Assembly (NCBI GenBank): GCA_964559835.1
Contig: CAZLJE010000022.1
Span: 1-64,000, forward strand
Origin: DAISJI01 sp964559835
GTDB taxonomy: Bacteria > Acidobacteriota > Terriglobia > Terriglobales > Acidobacteriaceae
Length of the DNA stretch: 64,000 nucleotides
Direction: 5' to 3'
The position numbers and the translations under genes were made by a program. Under the pieces are notes generated by a model. It made no database searches and was not told the DNA's origin. It saw nothing but the letters and a program-made list of their open reading frames with translations. Shown here piece by piece: positions 41,441-50,531 of the stretch. Positions within the stretch are counted from its first letter, which is position 1. Every line of letters begins with the position of its first letter.

Positions 41441-43510
41441 GTGAAAGCTGCCTTGCGTATCTACGCACCCGCCATCGTTCTCCTTGTCGCACTCACGTTC
41501 GCGTTTGCTCAAGCGCCCTCATCGCAACCGCCGATCGAACACGGTATCCAGGTCGCGAACATGGACAAGTCGGTCGCACCCGGCAATGACTTCTATGACT
41601 ACACGAACGGCGCATGGCTCAAACGGACCGAGATCCCTCCGGACCGCGCGTCCTACGGTGTGTTCAGCCGCCTCGACGACCTTGCCACTAAGCGCACCTC
41701 CGACCTGATCGCCGAGATCGCAAAGACAAACGCTGCTGCCGGCACGCCGAATCGTAAGATCGCCGATCTCTACAACTCGTTCACGAACGAAGGAGCGATC
41801 GAAAAACGGGGACTCGAGCCATTGCGCACGCATCTCGACGCGATCAAGGCGATCAAGGACAAGCGCGACCTGGCACGCGCTCTGGGCGAGACGCTCCGCG
41901 CCGATGTCGATCCCCTGAACAACACCAACTACCACACCTCGCACCTGTTCGGAATTTGGGTGGCGCCCGGCTTCCAGGACTCCGACCACTACACGCCCTA
42001 TCTTCTTCAGGGCGGCCTCGCCCTTCCCGATCGCGAGTTCTATCTGGGCGACTCCGAGCACATGCGCGACGTCCGCACGAAATATCAGGCCTACGTGACC
42101 GCAATGATGAAGCTCGCCGGTTTCGACAATCCCGACCAGCGTGCGACCCGGATCATCGAACTGGAGCACGCCATCGCCGAGAAGCATCGCAGCCTGGAAG
42201 AAAACGAAGACATCCTGAAATCGAATAATCCGTGGAGCATGGCTGACTTCTCCGCCAAGGCGCCGGGCCTCGATTGGGCGGATTACTTCCGCGCCGCCGG
42301 CCTCACCAAGCAGAAGAATTTCATAGTCTGGCAGCCGGATGCGTTCACCGGCGAAGCGGCACTCGTCGCCTCCGTCCCTCTGGACACCTGGAAGGATTGG
42401 CTTTCGTTTCATCTGCTCAACGAATACGCCGGTGTTCTCCCCAAGGCGTTTTCCGACGAGCGTTTCAATTTCTTCGGCAAGGTTTTATCGGGAGCGGCTC
42501 AGCAGCGTCCGCGCTGGGAACGCGGCGTGTTCCTGGTAAACGATGTCCTCGGTGATGCTGTTGGCGAAATTTACGCCAAGCGCTACTTCTCACCCGAAGC
42601 CAAGGCCACGGCGCAGGCAATGGTCAAGAACCTGATCGACGCGTATCGCAAGCGCATTGACGCCCTGACCTGGATGGCCCCGTCCACGAAGGCGGAAGCG
42701 AAAGCCAAGCTCGACACGCTCTATGTCGGCATCGGCTATCCCGAGAAGTGGCGCGATTACTCCAAGTACGAAGTCAAAGCCGACGACCTGTTCGGCAATG
42801 CATGGCGCGCCGGCACATTTGAATATCAGTACCAGACCGGGCGCCTCGGCACGCCTGTCGACCGCCACGAGTGGTCGATGACCCCGCAGACGGTGAACGC
42901 CGTCAACCTGCCGCTGCAGAACGCGCTGAATTTCCCCGCTGCGATCCTGGAGCCGCCGTTCTTCGATGCCAAGGCGCCCGCGGCCACGAACTACGGGGCC
43001 ATCGGCACGATCATCGGCCACGAGATCAGCCACACCTTCGACACTCAGGGCAGCATGTTCGACTCCAAGGGCCGCCTGCGCAATTGGTGGACTGCGTCCG
43101 ACCTCGAGCACTTCAAAGCCGCTACCCAGGCGCTCGCTCGGCAGTACGACCAGTACACCCCGTTCCCCGGCGTCCATGTGAACGGCCAGCAGACGCTGGG
43201 CGAGAACATCGCGGACGTTGCCGGCCTTTCCGCCGCGCTCGATGGATACCACGCCTCATTGAATGGGCAAACCGCTCCCGTGCAGGACGGGTTCAGCGGC
43301 GACCAGCAGTTCTTCATCGCCTTCGGACAGAACTGGGCGAGCAAGGAGCGCGATGCCGCGTTGCGCCAACAGGTCCTCACCGACCCGCACTCGCCCGCGA
43401 TGTACCGCGCCGATGAAGTACGGAACATCGACGCCTGGTATTCGAATTTCGACGTCAAGCCCGACGCGAAGCTCTACCTCGCGCCGGATGCGCGCGTCCG
43501 GATCTGGTGA
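41441..43510 (+). CDS. M13 family (neprilysin-like) metallopeptidase, exported
   Basis: 689 residues from a GTG at 41441 preceded by a strong Shine-Dalgarno (GGAGG). Signal peptide VLLVALTFAFAQ. M13 fold with N-terminal D-F-Y-x-Y-x-N-G-x-W (NDFYDYTNGAWLK), zinc site IGHEISHTFDTQG (HExxH near residue 526) and the distal Glu in GENIADVAGLSAAL. The C-terminus ends RVRIW, lacking the Cys of the usual CRVW. Secreted peptidase, probably periplasmic. Convergent with the next gene, touching it. Confidence 0.93.
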   Translation: MKAALRIYAPAIVLLVALTFAFAQAPSSQPPIEHGIQVANMDKSVAPGNDFYDYTNGAWLKRTEIPPDRASYGVFSRLDDLATKRTSDLIAEIAKTNAAAGTPNRKIADLYNSFTNEGAIEKRGLEPLRTHLDAIKAIKDKRDLARALGETLRADVDPLNNTNYHTSHLFGIWVAPGFQDSDHYTPYLLQGGLALPDREFYLGDSEHMRDVRTKYQAYVTAMMKLAGFDNPDQRATRIIELEHAIAEKHRSLEENEDILKSNNPWSMADFSAKAPGLDWADYFRAAGLTKQKNFIVWQPDAFTGEAALVASVPLDTWKDWLSFHLLNEYAGVLPKAFSDERFNFFGKVLSGAAQQRPRWERGVFLVNDVLGDAVGEIYAKRYFSPEAKATAQAMVKNLIDAYRKRIDALTWMAPSTKAEAKAKLDTLYVGIGYPEKWRDYSKYEVKADDLFGNAWRAGTFEYQYQTGRLGTPVDRHEWSMTPQTVNAVNLPLQNALNFPAAILEPPFFDAKAPAATNYGAIGTIIGHEISHTFDTQGSMFDSKGRLRNWWTASDLEHFKAATQALARQYDQYTPFPGVHVNGQQTLGENIADVAGLSAALDGYHASLNGQTAPVQDGFSGDQQFFIAFGQNWASKERDAALRQQVLTDPHSPAMYRADEVRNIDAWYSNFDVKPDAKLYLAPDARVRIW

Positions 43511-44713
43511 TCACTCCGCAGTCGCGGCGGTGACGGCAAGCTGCGCGTTGGGAGTGGGACTTTTGGCGCGTAGCTTTCGATTGAGCGGCTCGGAGAAGTA
43601 CCGCGCAATCGCGGCGCCAAGCAGTCCGGCAGCAACGATCATTAGCGCGTACCACAGGGGCGCCAGTCGTCCTGTGCTGCCGAAGCGGTTTGCCAGCGGA
43701 AGCAGTGCGAAGATGGCCATCATGTGCGTGAGATACACCTCATAGCTATTGCGTCCGTACCAGCGGAGCAGCGAACTGGCGCGACCTCCCGCCTTCCGCT
43801 CTTGCGCGAAGCACAGCAGCATGAGAGCCGTCCCGACCGCGATAAGGCTTACGTCCAAACCCATTTTGTAAATCCCAAGTTTGAGGACCGCGGGCTTCCA
43901 CATTGTGGTGAATACGACGAGCGCTCCGCCAAGCAACTTCAGCGCGGTGCGCGCGCGATCGCTGAGCACGTATCGTCCGGCAGCGATTGCCGCCAGGCAT
44001 CCGATCGCGATGGCGTCCATGCACGACAGGTATCCATTGTCGGCCCAATACTCATTGTGCGTGAACACGGTCCGCGCCAGCGGCCCGGTCGCGACGAACA
44101 AAGTCAGCACGAAGATCAGCCACGCCCGTCTCCTCGTGGCCATGCACACGAGCGGGAAAAAGACGTAAAACATTTCTTCGTTCGAGAGCGACCAGAGCAC
44201 GTCCCAATTCGCGGGCAGGTAACCGCGCTGGGCCTCGAGCCAGTTCACGTGGAAGGTTAATGCCGCCACCACTGCACGCGCCAGCGACGCGCGCTGCGGG
44301 TTGATGGTGTAAGACGGAACGCGAAGCCAATGCAGCACGCCGAGAACAGCCAGCAAGCCGAGCAAGCAAGGAGCGATACGCGCAAACCGGAAGCGGTAGA
44401 AGTCCCGAATTCCAATGGCTGACAGTGACCCCCAGCGCCGGTACGTCATCGAGGTGATCAGAAATCCTGAGATCGCGAAAAAAACAATGACCCCGTTATA
44501 GCCGTTCCAACCCAGGTCGCGAATGACCATGTTCGGCAGATGACTGCCCAAGGTGGTCTTTTCGATCCGGATCCTCAAATTGATGTGGTGGACGATGACG
44601 GCGAGGATCGAGAGCCCGCGCAGGATGTCGATCTGATCGATTCGGCTGGGAGATGAGACCACTGGCGGAAGAATAGCCCGGAAGTCTGGTGGACGGGAGG
44701 TTTCCTGATTCAA
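43511..44713 (-). CDS. Acyltransferase 3 family membrane protein
   Basis: 400 residues with about ten hydrophobic segments. OafA/YrhL signature: DILRGLSILAVIVHHI, VIVFFAISGFLITSM, the Arg-rich RDFYRFRFARIAPCL, WSLSNEEMFYVFFPL, and YEVYLTHMMA. These transfer acetyl or other acyl groups onto surface polysaccharides or lipids. Annotated from TTG at 44713; an internal GTG at 44662 would remove a poorly supported 17-residue leader. Confidence 0.87.
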   Translation of the reverse strand: MNQETSRPPDFRAILPPVVSSPSRIDQIDILRGLSILAVIVHHINLRIRIEKTTLGSHLPNMVIRDLGWNGYNGVIVFFAISGFLITSMTYRRWGSLSAIGIRDFYRFRFARIAPCLLGLLAVLGVLHWLRVPSYTINPQRASLARAVVAALTFHVNWLEAQRGYLPANWDVLWSLSNEEMFYVFFPLVCMATRRRAWLIFVLTLFVATGPLARTVFTHNEYWADNGYLSCMDAIAIGCLAAIAAGRYVLSDRARTALKLLGGALVVFTTMWKPAVLKLGIYKMGLDVSLIAVGTALMLLCFAQERKAGGRASSLLRWYGRNSYEVYLTHMMAIFALLPLANRFGSTGRLAPLWYALMIVAAGLLGAAIARYFSEPLNRKLRAKSPTPNAQLAVTAATAE

Positions 44714-44773
44714 GCGGATATCGAAGAGCTAATCGCTAAGACTAAGTGTAAAAATTAAAAGGGCTGCGACATT

Positions 44774-45019
44774 GGTTATGCTCTAGCCACCAGCTCCTGC
44801 GAGAGAGCCAACAGCGTGGAGACATGTACCGTCGCAACCCTTGATGCAGTCAGTACTTTCGTACTTCCGAACCCCGGCAGACCCTTCGCAAGCCTGTCGG
44901 TTTTTTCGGGTCCGGCCGCCCGGCAGGTCGCCCTGCCTGGCTTACCACCCAGCGTACTTCGGACTGGCAACGAGTTATTGAAGCCAACCCTTTCCGCCAT
45001 CGACCGAGAAACCGTAACC
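44774..45019 (+). ncRNA. Candidate structured ncRNA, copy 1 of a 248-bp tandem repeat
   Basis: No protein is conserved here, but the segment is repeated immediately downstream with about 75% identity (period 248). Predicted elements in order: CTC...GAG hairpin, ACATGTACCGT block, a 5-bp hairpin AGTAC-TTTC-GTACT, TTCCGAACCCC, an inner CTT-CGC-AAG hairpin nested in a 7-bp stem (CCGGCAG/CTGTCGG), then TTTTTTCGGGTCC, and a further GCC/GGC-rich hairpin. The ends pair as GGTTATG/CGTAACC (44774-44780 with 45013-45019). No known Rfam family is assigned from memory; a riboswitch is unlikely because no gene follows closely. Confidence 0.6.
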
Positions 45020-45021
45020 TA

Positions 45022-45251
45022 GGTTATGCTCCAGCCGTGAACTCTTGCGAGAGAGCCCACAACGTGGCTACATGTACCGTTACGACTCCTGATGCAGCCG
45101 CTGCTTTCGCAGCTTCGAACCCCGACTTTCCCTCGCAGGTACGTCGGTTTTTTCGGGTCCGCTCGCCGTTCAAGTTGCCCTGCCCGGCGTGCCACTCAGC
45201 GTAGTTCCGATTGGCGACTTCTTAGTTCGTCAACCGTTTCCGCCGTCGACG
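45022..45251 (+). ncRNA. Candidate structured ncRNA, copy 2 of the tandem repeat
   Basis: Homologous to the upstream copy from GGTTATGCTC to TTTCCGCCGTCGAC. The hairpin equivalent to AGTAC-TTTC-GTACT reads GCTGC-TTTC-GCAGC: three of five pairs changed compensatorily. The inner CTT-CGC-AAG reads CCT-CGC-AGG, again compensated. The outer stem before the T6 run is CCGAC...GTCGG. Copy 2 lacks the matching 3' end for the terminal stem. Downstream lie about 240 bases without a gene, then the RNase HI gene. The poly-T could end transcription, though sequence after it is also conserved. Confidence 0.6.
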
Positions 45252-45332
45252 TGATGGATACTATCGCAAAAATGCCTACCGTCAATACCCAAGGTGTGTG
45301 CAAACCGCATATTTGTTGGGGTTTTCGCAACC

Positions 45333-45430
45333 TGTGGAAAAAAAAAGGCGTTCTCAGCTTGCGATTAGAAAACTCCGCGATATCCACAGATATTTCCACC
45401 AAGTGACAGCTTCTCGCGTTTTCCACTGTT
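45333..45430. promoter_or_regulatory. Cluster of DnaA-box-like 9-mers beside an A9 tract
   Basis: TGTGGAAAA (45333-45341, complement of TTTTCCACA) and ATATCCACA (45380-45388) are each one base from TTATCCACA. ATTTCCACC and TTTTCCACT follow. An A9 run lies within the first box region. The stretch is AT-rich relative to the window. No dnaA or dnaN is present, so an origin is not claimed; binding sites for DnaA or another regulator are possible. Confidence 0.25.
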
Positions 45431-45489
45431 TGCATCAAAGTAGTGTCTTGACCTTGCTCTGCCGTTTCGCGCATTGTGGAGGTGAGCAG

Positions 45490-45924
45490 ATGCAGGACTT
45501 AGTGGCTTACGTCGACGGCAGTTCCCACGGAAATCCGGGGCCGGCCGGCATTGGCGTGGTAATCACTGATTCCAAAGGGCGTAAAGCTACACTGGCGCGC
45601 TGGATCGGCCGCCAGGACAACAACGTCGCCGAGTACGTCGCCCTCCTCGAAGCCCTGCAATTCGCGCTCGCCAAGCGCGCCCGCTCCCTTCACGTCTTCA
45701 CTGATTCGCTCATCGTGGTCAAGCAGATGACGGGCGTTTACACCTGCCGCACCGCGCCTTTGCACTCCCTGAATTGGACATGCCGCAAGTTGGCGCGCTC
45801 GCTGACTTTCTCTATCGCTCACGTGCCGCGTCACGAGAATTCCGAGGCCAACAAGCTCGCCAACGACGCCGTCCACAAGCGTCGCCGCATGCAGGGGTTC
45901 GTCCCCGTCCCGGCGCTCGTCTAA
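45490..45924 (+). CDS. RNase HI family protein
   Basis: 144 residues from the ATG at 45490 with a strong Shine-Dalgarno (GGAGGTGAG). Hydrolyses RNA in RNA-DNA hybrids if active. Catalytic carboxylates: Asp9 (YVDGSSHGNPG), Glu48 (NVAEYVALLEAL), Asp72 (VFTDSLIV). The fourth position (usual AD in xAxxLA) is Asn121 in SEANKLANDAV. The equivalent E. coli D134N variant is reported from memory to keep activity, so the protein may still work. It follows the ncRNA region. Confidence 0.85.
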   Translation: MQDLVAYVDGSSHGNPGPAGIGVVITDSKGRKATLARWIGRQDNNVAEYVALLEALQFALAKRARSLHVFTDSLIVVKQMTGVYTCRTAPLHSLNWTCRKLARSLTFSIAHVPRHENSEANKLANDAVHKRRRMQGFVPVPALV

Positions 45925-46434
45925 GTCTTAAGTCTCCCAGCGCCAGGTTCAGCCCGCATCATGACCGGCTGCATCCGCCACCCATAACGCGGAAACGGCC
46001 CCAGGAACACGTCGGATCAGTACGAAGGTACTCTGAAATATCGCATCGCGATGGACTTACCTCTGCATTCATTCATTGATCGCACTCCGCCTACATACGT
46101 TCGCCTTCGTCATATGAATTATCGAATCCATGCTCCCGCATCCTTCCAAACTCCATACAGAGTTGATCCAAATGTCCAAGTTTCAAGGAGACTATCTGGT
46201 CAAGCGCGTGCTGCCCGAGTGGATTGATTCGTGGCTGCGCGGTGTGGCGTTCTCCGATGTTTGGGGTGATTCGAACCCGCCTGCCGCACGGGACCTTAAC
46301 CCCCGACTCTTCTGGTTCGAACACTTCCGAGTGCGGGCCTTGATCTCCCGTTCGCTGCCCTTTGCGACCAGCTCCTGGACTCCTCGTTTTCTCTAGGCAC
46401 CCCGAAACCTCAGGAGTCACGTAAAGGAGAAATC
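45925..46434. other. Gene-free stretch upstream of the TonB receptor
   Basis: About 510 bases with no supported gene. The best short frame (46130-46396) has no recognisable domain. A T-loop-like GGTTCGAATC on the minus strand near 46270-46280 is part of a degraded or coincidental tRNA-like patch with no pairing acceptor stem. The Shine-Dalgarno AAAGGAG lies at the right end for the TonB receptor. It may contain its promoter, but no clear -10/-35 pair is seen. Confidence 0.6.
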
Positions 46435-49400
46435 ATGATCCGACCCAGGCTCCTCTCCCCCCTCTTCTCCTTCACCATGGGCGTGCTCTGCGCGGCATTG
46501 CTCATGACCACAATGCCCGCGTGGGGACAAGCGGCCTCGACCGGCACGGTCGTAGGCACAGTTTTCGATCCCAGCGGCGCGCTCGTCCCCGGCGCGACCG
46601 TCACCTTGACCGACGTCGGAACTCACGAAAACCGTACCGCCACTACCAATCAGAACGGCCGGTACGTCTTCGTCAACGTTACCCCGAGCACATACGACAT
46701 TACGGCCACCAAGCAAGGGTTCTCGGCAACCAAGATCACGAGACAGCAGGTCAATGTCGGCGCGCAGACGAATGCCGATTTTAGGTTGTCGCTCGGCGAA
46801 GCCAACCAGACGGTCGAAGTTCAGGCCACCGGTACCGAACTGCAGACTCTGAACGCCACAACCGGCTCAACCGTACCGGAGATTGCCTTGTCGTCGCTGC
46901 CCAGCCTGGGCCGTGACGTGAGCACTTTTACCGTGCTGCAGGCGGGCGTCTCTCCCGACGGCAGCGTTGCCGGCGCCGTACTGGATCAGAACACGTACCT
47001 GCTCGATGGTGGCAACAACACCAACGACATGGACGGCAGCATGAACCAATACACGCCCAGCTTCAGCGGCGATCCCAGCGGCGGAATAACGTACCAGACG
47101 GGAAATAGCAATCCCAACTTTGGCGGGTTTACCACCGGCAGGGGCCAGAGCGGCGTGCCTACCGGCGTGATACCCACTCCGGCTGACAGTGTTCAGGAAT
47201 TCAAAGTCAATACCAGCAACCAAACCGCCGACTTCAACAGCTCGGCCGGTGCCGAAGTGCAGATGGTGACCAAGCGTGGCACCAACTCCTGGCACGGCAC
47301 GGGCTACGAGTATTACCTGGACAACAACTTAAGCGCGAATACCTGGGACAACAACCACACCGGTGTCCGCCTTCCGTCTTACCACTACAACCGCTTCGGC
47401 GGCGCCATTGGTGGTCCGATCATTCCGAAAGAAATTCTGGGCGGCAAGACCTACTTGTTTGCTAATTACCAGGGGTTCCGCTGGCCCAATTCCGAAACCA
47501 TCGAGCACACCGTCCCTTCCGCCAATATGCGGCAAGGCATTCTCACGTTCGGTGGCGTGTCGTACAACGTCGCCGCCTTCGATCCGCGCGGCATCGGCGT
47601 GAATCCGCTGGTGCAGCAACTCTTCAAGTTCGAGCCTACAGGCAACGATCCCGGCTGCGGCGGCGGTGGGCTGGCCCGCTGCGACGGAGTGAACGTGATC
47701 GGATTTAAGGCGAACCTCTCCATCCCCCAGAACGACAACTTCGGCGTGGTGCGGCTCGATCACGACTTCGGGTCCAAGTTCCACTGGACGGCCAGCTACC
47801 GCTATTACCACCTTAATCGCGCGACCCACGACCAGGTGGACATCGGCGGCTTCTTCCCCGGCGATGTACTTGGCGTACCCAAGTCGCTGACTAATCGCCC
47901 GCAGATACCCTGGTTTCTGGTCACTGGTCTCACCACCAACATCACGTCGAACGTCACGAACGACTTCCACTTCAGCTATCTGCGGAACTATTGGTCCTGG
48001 CAAAGCTTCCAGGATCCTCCGCAGTTTACCGGGTTAGGGGGAGCCCTCGAGCTGTTCGGCGAGAGCCGCGACAACGTGCTCATCCCCTACAACGTCAACA
48101 CGCAACAAACCCGCACGCGTTTCTGGGATGGGCACGACTGGATGGTTCGTGACGACGTCAGCATGCTCAAAGGCAGCCACATGGTGCGGTTCGGCGGGAC
48201 CTATCAGCGCAACTGGGACTTCCACCAGCGCACCGACAACGGCGGGGGGATCAATTACCAGCCTGTCTATCAGCTCGGTACGACGACCGGCGCCGGCATT
48301 AGCATGACCGGCTTTATCCCGGCAGCACTGGCTCCGAGCGACGTGCGGAACTGGGGACGCGACTACGCCGCCCTGCTGGGTATCGTCTCCGTTTCGCAGC
48401 AGGCGTTCACTCGCACGGGAGCGAACCTGGCGTTGAATCCGCCGAACACGCCGGCTTTCGACAAGAGCACCATCCCCTATTACAACGTTTACGTCGCCGA
48501 TTCCTGGCGTTTGCGTCCAACCTTGACCGTGACGTATGGAATCGGCTGGACTCTGGAATTGCCGCCGACGGAGGAACAGGGGAAGCAGATCTTGCTGGTC
48601 GATGCCAATGGCAGGCCCTTCGCCACCCAGGACTATTTGAACCAGCGCAGGAATGCTGCTTTGCAGGGGCAGGTCTTCAATCCTCCGGTTGGCTTTTCTC
48701 TGGTACACAACACGGGGCGTAAGTATCCCTATGACCCCTTCTACCGTGGCGTCAGCCCGCGTGTGGCCATCGCCTGGAATTTCACCCCGAACACTGTCGT
48801 CCGCGCCGGATATAGCCGCATCTACGGGCGCCTGAACGGCGTCGACCAGGTGCTGCTGCCGCTGCTGGGCGCGGGTCTGATCCAACCCGTCCAGTGCATT
48901 GGAGCGCAGATCGGCGGGACTTGCAGCCTTGCAGCCAATCCCACCAACGCTTTCCGCGTCGGCGTGGACGGGCTGGTGGCGCCGCTGCCCGCAGCCACCG
49001 CTACCTTGCCTCAACCACTCTTGCCGGGTATCAACGATGTTTCCACCAGTGCTCCCGCCGTACTGGATCCGAAGTTCCGGCCCAGCACTAGCGACCAGTT
49101 CTCGTTTACGGTCCAGCACCAGTTGAGTAACCGCATGACCCTCGAAGTCGGTTATATCGGACGCATAATGCATCACGAGCTGCAACCGATCAACATCAAC
49201 GCGGTGCCTTACATGATGACCCTGGGCGGACAGTCGTTCCAACAGGCCTATGCCGCCATCGAACAGGCCACCCAGTTCGGCAACAACATGTCGGCGTCGG
49301 TCGCACCGCAACCGTTCTTTGAGGCGGCAATGAGACCCGCCTTCTGCGCCGGGTTCTCCAGTTGCACGGCCGCCGTCGTTGCCGCCGAGTCCGCAAACTT

Positions 49401-50346
49401 TGCCTCACAGAGCGTGTGGAACCTGTGGAGCGACCTCGATAACGGCGGATTCAACTTCCCGCGCAGCATGCTGAACACGCCCATACCGGGCACGACGTTC
49501 GGCGTGGGTGGCCAGACCGCCAGCGGCATCGCTGTGGATACAACCCTTGGCAAAGCTAACTACAATGCCGGATTCGCCACCTTGCGCATGAACGGCTGGC
49601 GCGGACTCACCATGCAGCACAACTTCACCTGGTCCAGGTCGCTGGGGACGGGCGCGGTCCCGCAGGCCACCAGCCAATGGACCGCAACCGACCCCTTCTA
49701 CATCAACCGCGACTATGGTTTGCAGGCGTGGGACCGCAAGCTCACCTACACCACCTTCCTCATCTGGCAGCCAGGAATTTACCGCGGACAGACAGGGACG
49801 ATTGGACGCCTGCTCGGCGGCTGGACCTTTGCCCCGGTATTCTCCGCCGGTAGCGGTCTGCCGCTGCAGATCAACACCCTGAATGGCGACAGCCAGGCGT
49901 TCGGCGAAGGCGATTCGCTGAACTTCTTCAGCTTCGAGAACGGTGTCCCTACCGTCAGGGGCCGCCCGGGTAGTTCCGTCCACGGCAATGTCCCCGGCTC
50001 TAACGGCGTTGGGACTGGCGGGTTCGGCGTCAACATGTTCTCCAACCCGAACGCCGTCTTCAGCGGCTTCCGCAACCCCATCCTCGGACTCGACAACGGT
50101 CACAACGGCGGCGCCGGGAACCTCCGTGGACTGCCGTTCTGGAATCTGGACTTGAGCGTGCGAAAAGCCATCAAGATCACCGAACGCGTTACCACCGAAG
50201 CCGACGTGATCTTTACGAATGTGCTGAACCACAATCAATTCGAAGATCCGATCCTGGACCTCGCCAACCCCTCGCTCTGGGGCGCGCTGACCCGCGAGGC
50301 CAGCATCCCACGCCAGATGGAGTTCGGCATCCGGATCAGCTTTTGA
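46435..50346 (+). CDS. TonB-dependent outer-membrane receptor (Oar-like)
   Basis: 1303 residues with a signal peptide (SFTMGVLCAALLMTTMPAWG). Carboxypeptidase-regulatory-like domain near the start (GTVVGTVFDPSGALVPGATV ... GRYVFVNVTPSTYDITATKQG), then a plug region (GSTVPEIALSSLPSLGRDVS, VKTKRGTNSWHG-type QMVTKRGTNSWHGTGYEYY) and a large beta-barrel ending in an aromatic C-terminus (MEFGIRISF). This Oar/CarboxypepD_reg-TonB type is abundant in Acidobacteriota, where members import siderophores, glycans or other large ligands. Ligand unknown. Strong ribosome-binding site AAAGGAG and a perfect terminator follow. Confidence 0.95.
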   Translation: MIRPRLLSPLFSFTMGVLCAALLMTTMPAWGQAASTGTVVGTVFDPSGALVPGATVTLTDVGTHENRTATTNQNGRYVFVNVTPSTYDITATKQGFSATKITRQQVNVGAQTNADFRLSLGEANQTVEVQATGTELQTLNATTGSTVPEIALSSLPSLGRDVSTFTVLQAGVSPDGSVAGAVLDQNTYLLDGGNNTNDMDGSMNQYTPSFSGDPSGGITYQTGNSNPNFGGFTTGRGQSGVPTGVIPTPADSVQEFKVNTSNQTADFNSSAGAEVQMVTKRGTNSWHGTGYEYYLDNNLSANTWDNNHTGVRLPSYHYNRFGGAIGGPIIPKEILGGKTYLFANYQGFRWPNSETIEHTVPSANMRQGILTFGGVSYNVAAFDPRGIGVNPLVQQLFKFEPTGNDPGCGGGGLARCDGVNVIGFKANLSIPQNDNFGVVRLDHDFGSKFHWTASYRYYHLNRATHDQVDIGGFFPGDVLGVPKSLTNRPQIPWFLVTGLTTNITSNVTNDFHFSYLRNYWSWQSFQDPPQFTGLGGALELFGESRDNVLIPYNVNTQQTRTRFWDGHDWMVRDDVSMLKGSHMVRFGGTYQRNWDFHQRTDNGGGINYQPVYQLGTTTGAGISMTGFIPAALAPSDVRNWGRDYAALLGIVSVSQQAFTRTGANLALNPPNTPAFDKSTIPYYNVYVADSWRLRPTLTVTYGIGWTLELPPTEEQGKQILLVDANGRPFATQDYLNQRRNAALQGQVFNPPVGFSLVHNTGRKYPYDPFYRGVSPRVAIAWNFTPNTVVRAGYSRIYGRLNGVDQVLLPLLGAGLIQPVQCIGAQIGGTCSLAANPTNAFRVGVDGLVAPLPAATATLPQPLLPGINDVSTSAPAVLDPKFRPSTSDQFSFTVQHQLSNRMTLEVGYIGRIMHHELQPININAVPYMMTLGGQSFQQAYAAIEQATQFGNNMSASVAPQPFFEAAMRPAFCAGFSSCTAAVVAAESANFASQSVWNLWSDLDNGGFNFPRSMLNTPIPGTTFGVGGQTASGIAVDTTLGKANYNAGFATLRMNGWRGLTMQHNFTWSRSLGTGAVPQATSQWTATDPFYINRDYGLQAWDRKLTYTTFLIWQPGIYRGQTGTIGRLLGGWTFAPVFSAGSGLPLQINTLNGDSQAFGEGDSLNFFSFENGVPTVRGRPGSSVHGNVPGSNGVGTGGFGVNMFSNPNAVFSGFRNPILGLDNGHNGGAGNLRGLPFWNLDLSVRKAIKITERVTTEADVIFTNVLNHNQFEDPILDLANPSLWGALTREASIPRQMEFGIRISF

Positions 50347-50367
50347 TTCGCCCGGTGCTTTACCTTC

Positions 50368-50396
50368 CCGGGAGCAGCTTGCTGCTCCCGGTTTTT
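50368..50396 (+). terminator. Rho-independent terminator of the TonB receptor
   Basis: Perfect 11-bp stem CCGGGAGCAGC/GCTGCTCCCGG (50368-50378, 50381-50391) followed by TTTTT. Separates the receptor from the downstream antiporter operon. Confidence 0.95.
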
Positions 50397-50531
50397 GCGT
50401 CAGGAACAACGGCATACACACGGTTCGTCTCCGGACCCCCACTGGTCTGATTACCGACCCAACGTGCTGGCGCATCGCTGCCATACAACCCAGCTTTCCC
50501 GTTTGGATTCACTCCTGACGTGCGTAAGACC

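Noticed and set aside
44776..45022. Open frames across ncRNA copy 1 on both strands
   Set aside because: The second copy carries indels that break the same frames, while stem pairings are kept; RNA-level conservation explains the data better.
44774..45251. T-box, TPP or tandem glycine riboswitch
   Set aside because: Isolated look-alikes (GTGG...TACC; CAGCGTA) occur, but the defining core motifs are absent and no target gene follows closely.
45300..45490. Chromosomal replication origin
   Set aside because: Only near-match boxes, no dnaA, dnaN or gidA in the window, and skew cannot be assessed here.
46255..46325. tRNA-like patch on the minus strand (GGTTCGAATC T-loop-like)
   Set aside because: The T-stem would have two mismatches, there is no acceptor pairing and no anticodon arm could be placed.
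46130..46396. Possible 88-residue protein upstream of the TonB receptor
   Set aside because: No domain, signal or Shine-Dalgarno; the composition looks like chance translation of GC-rich non-coding DNA, and the opposite strand is open as well.
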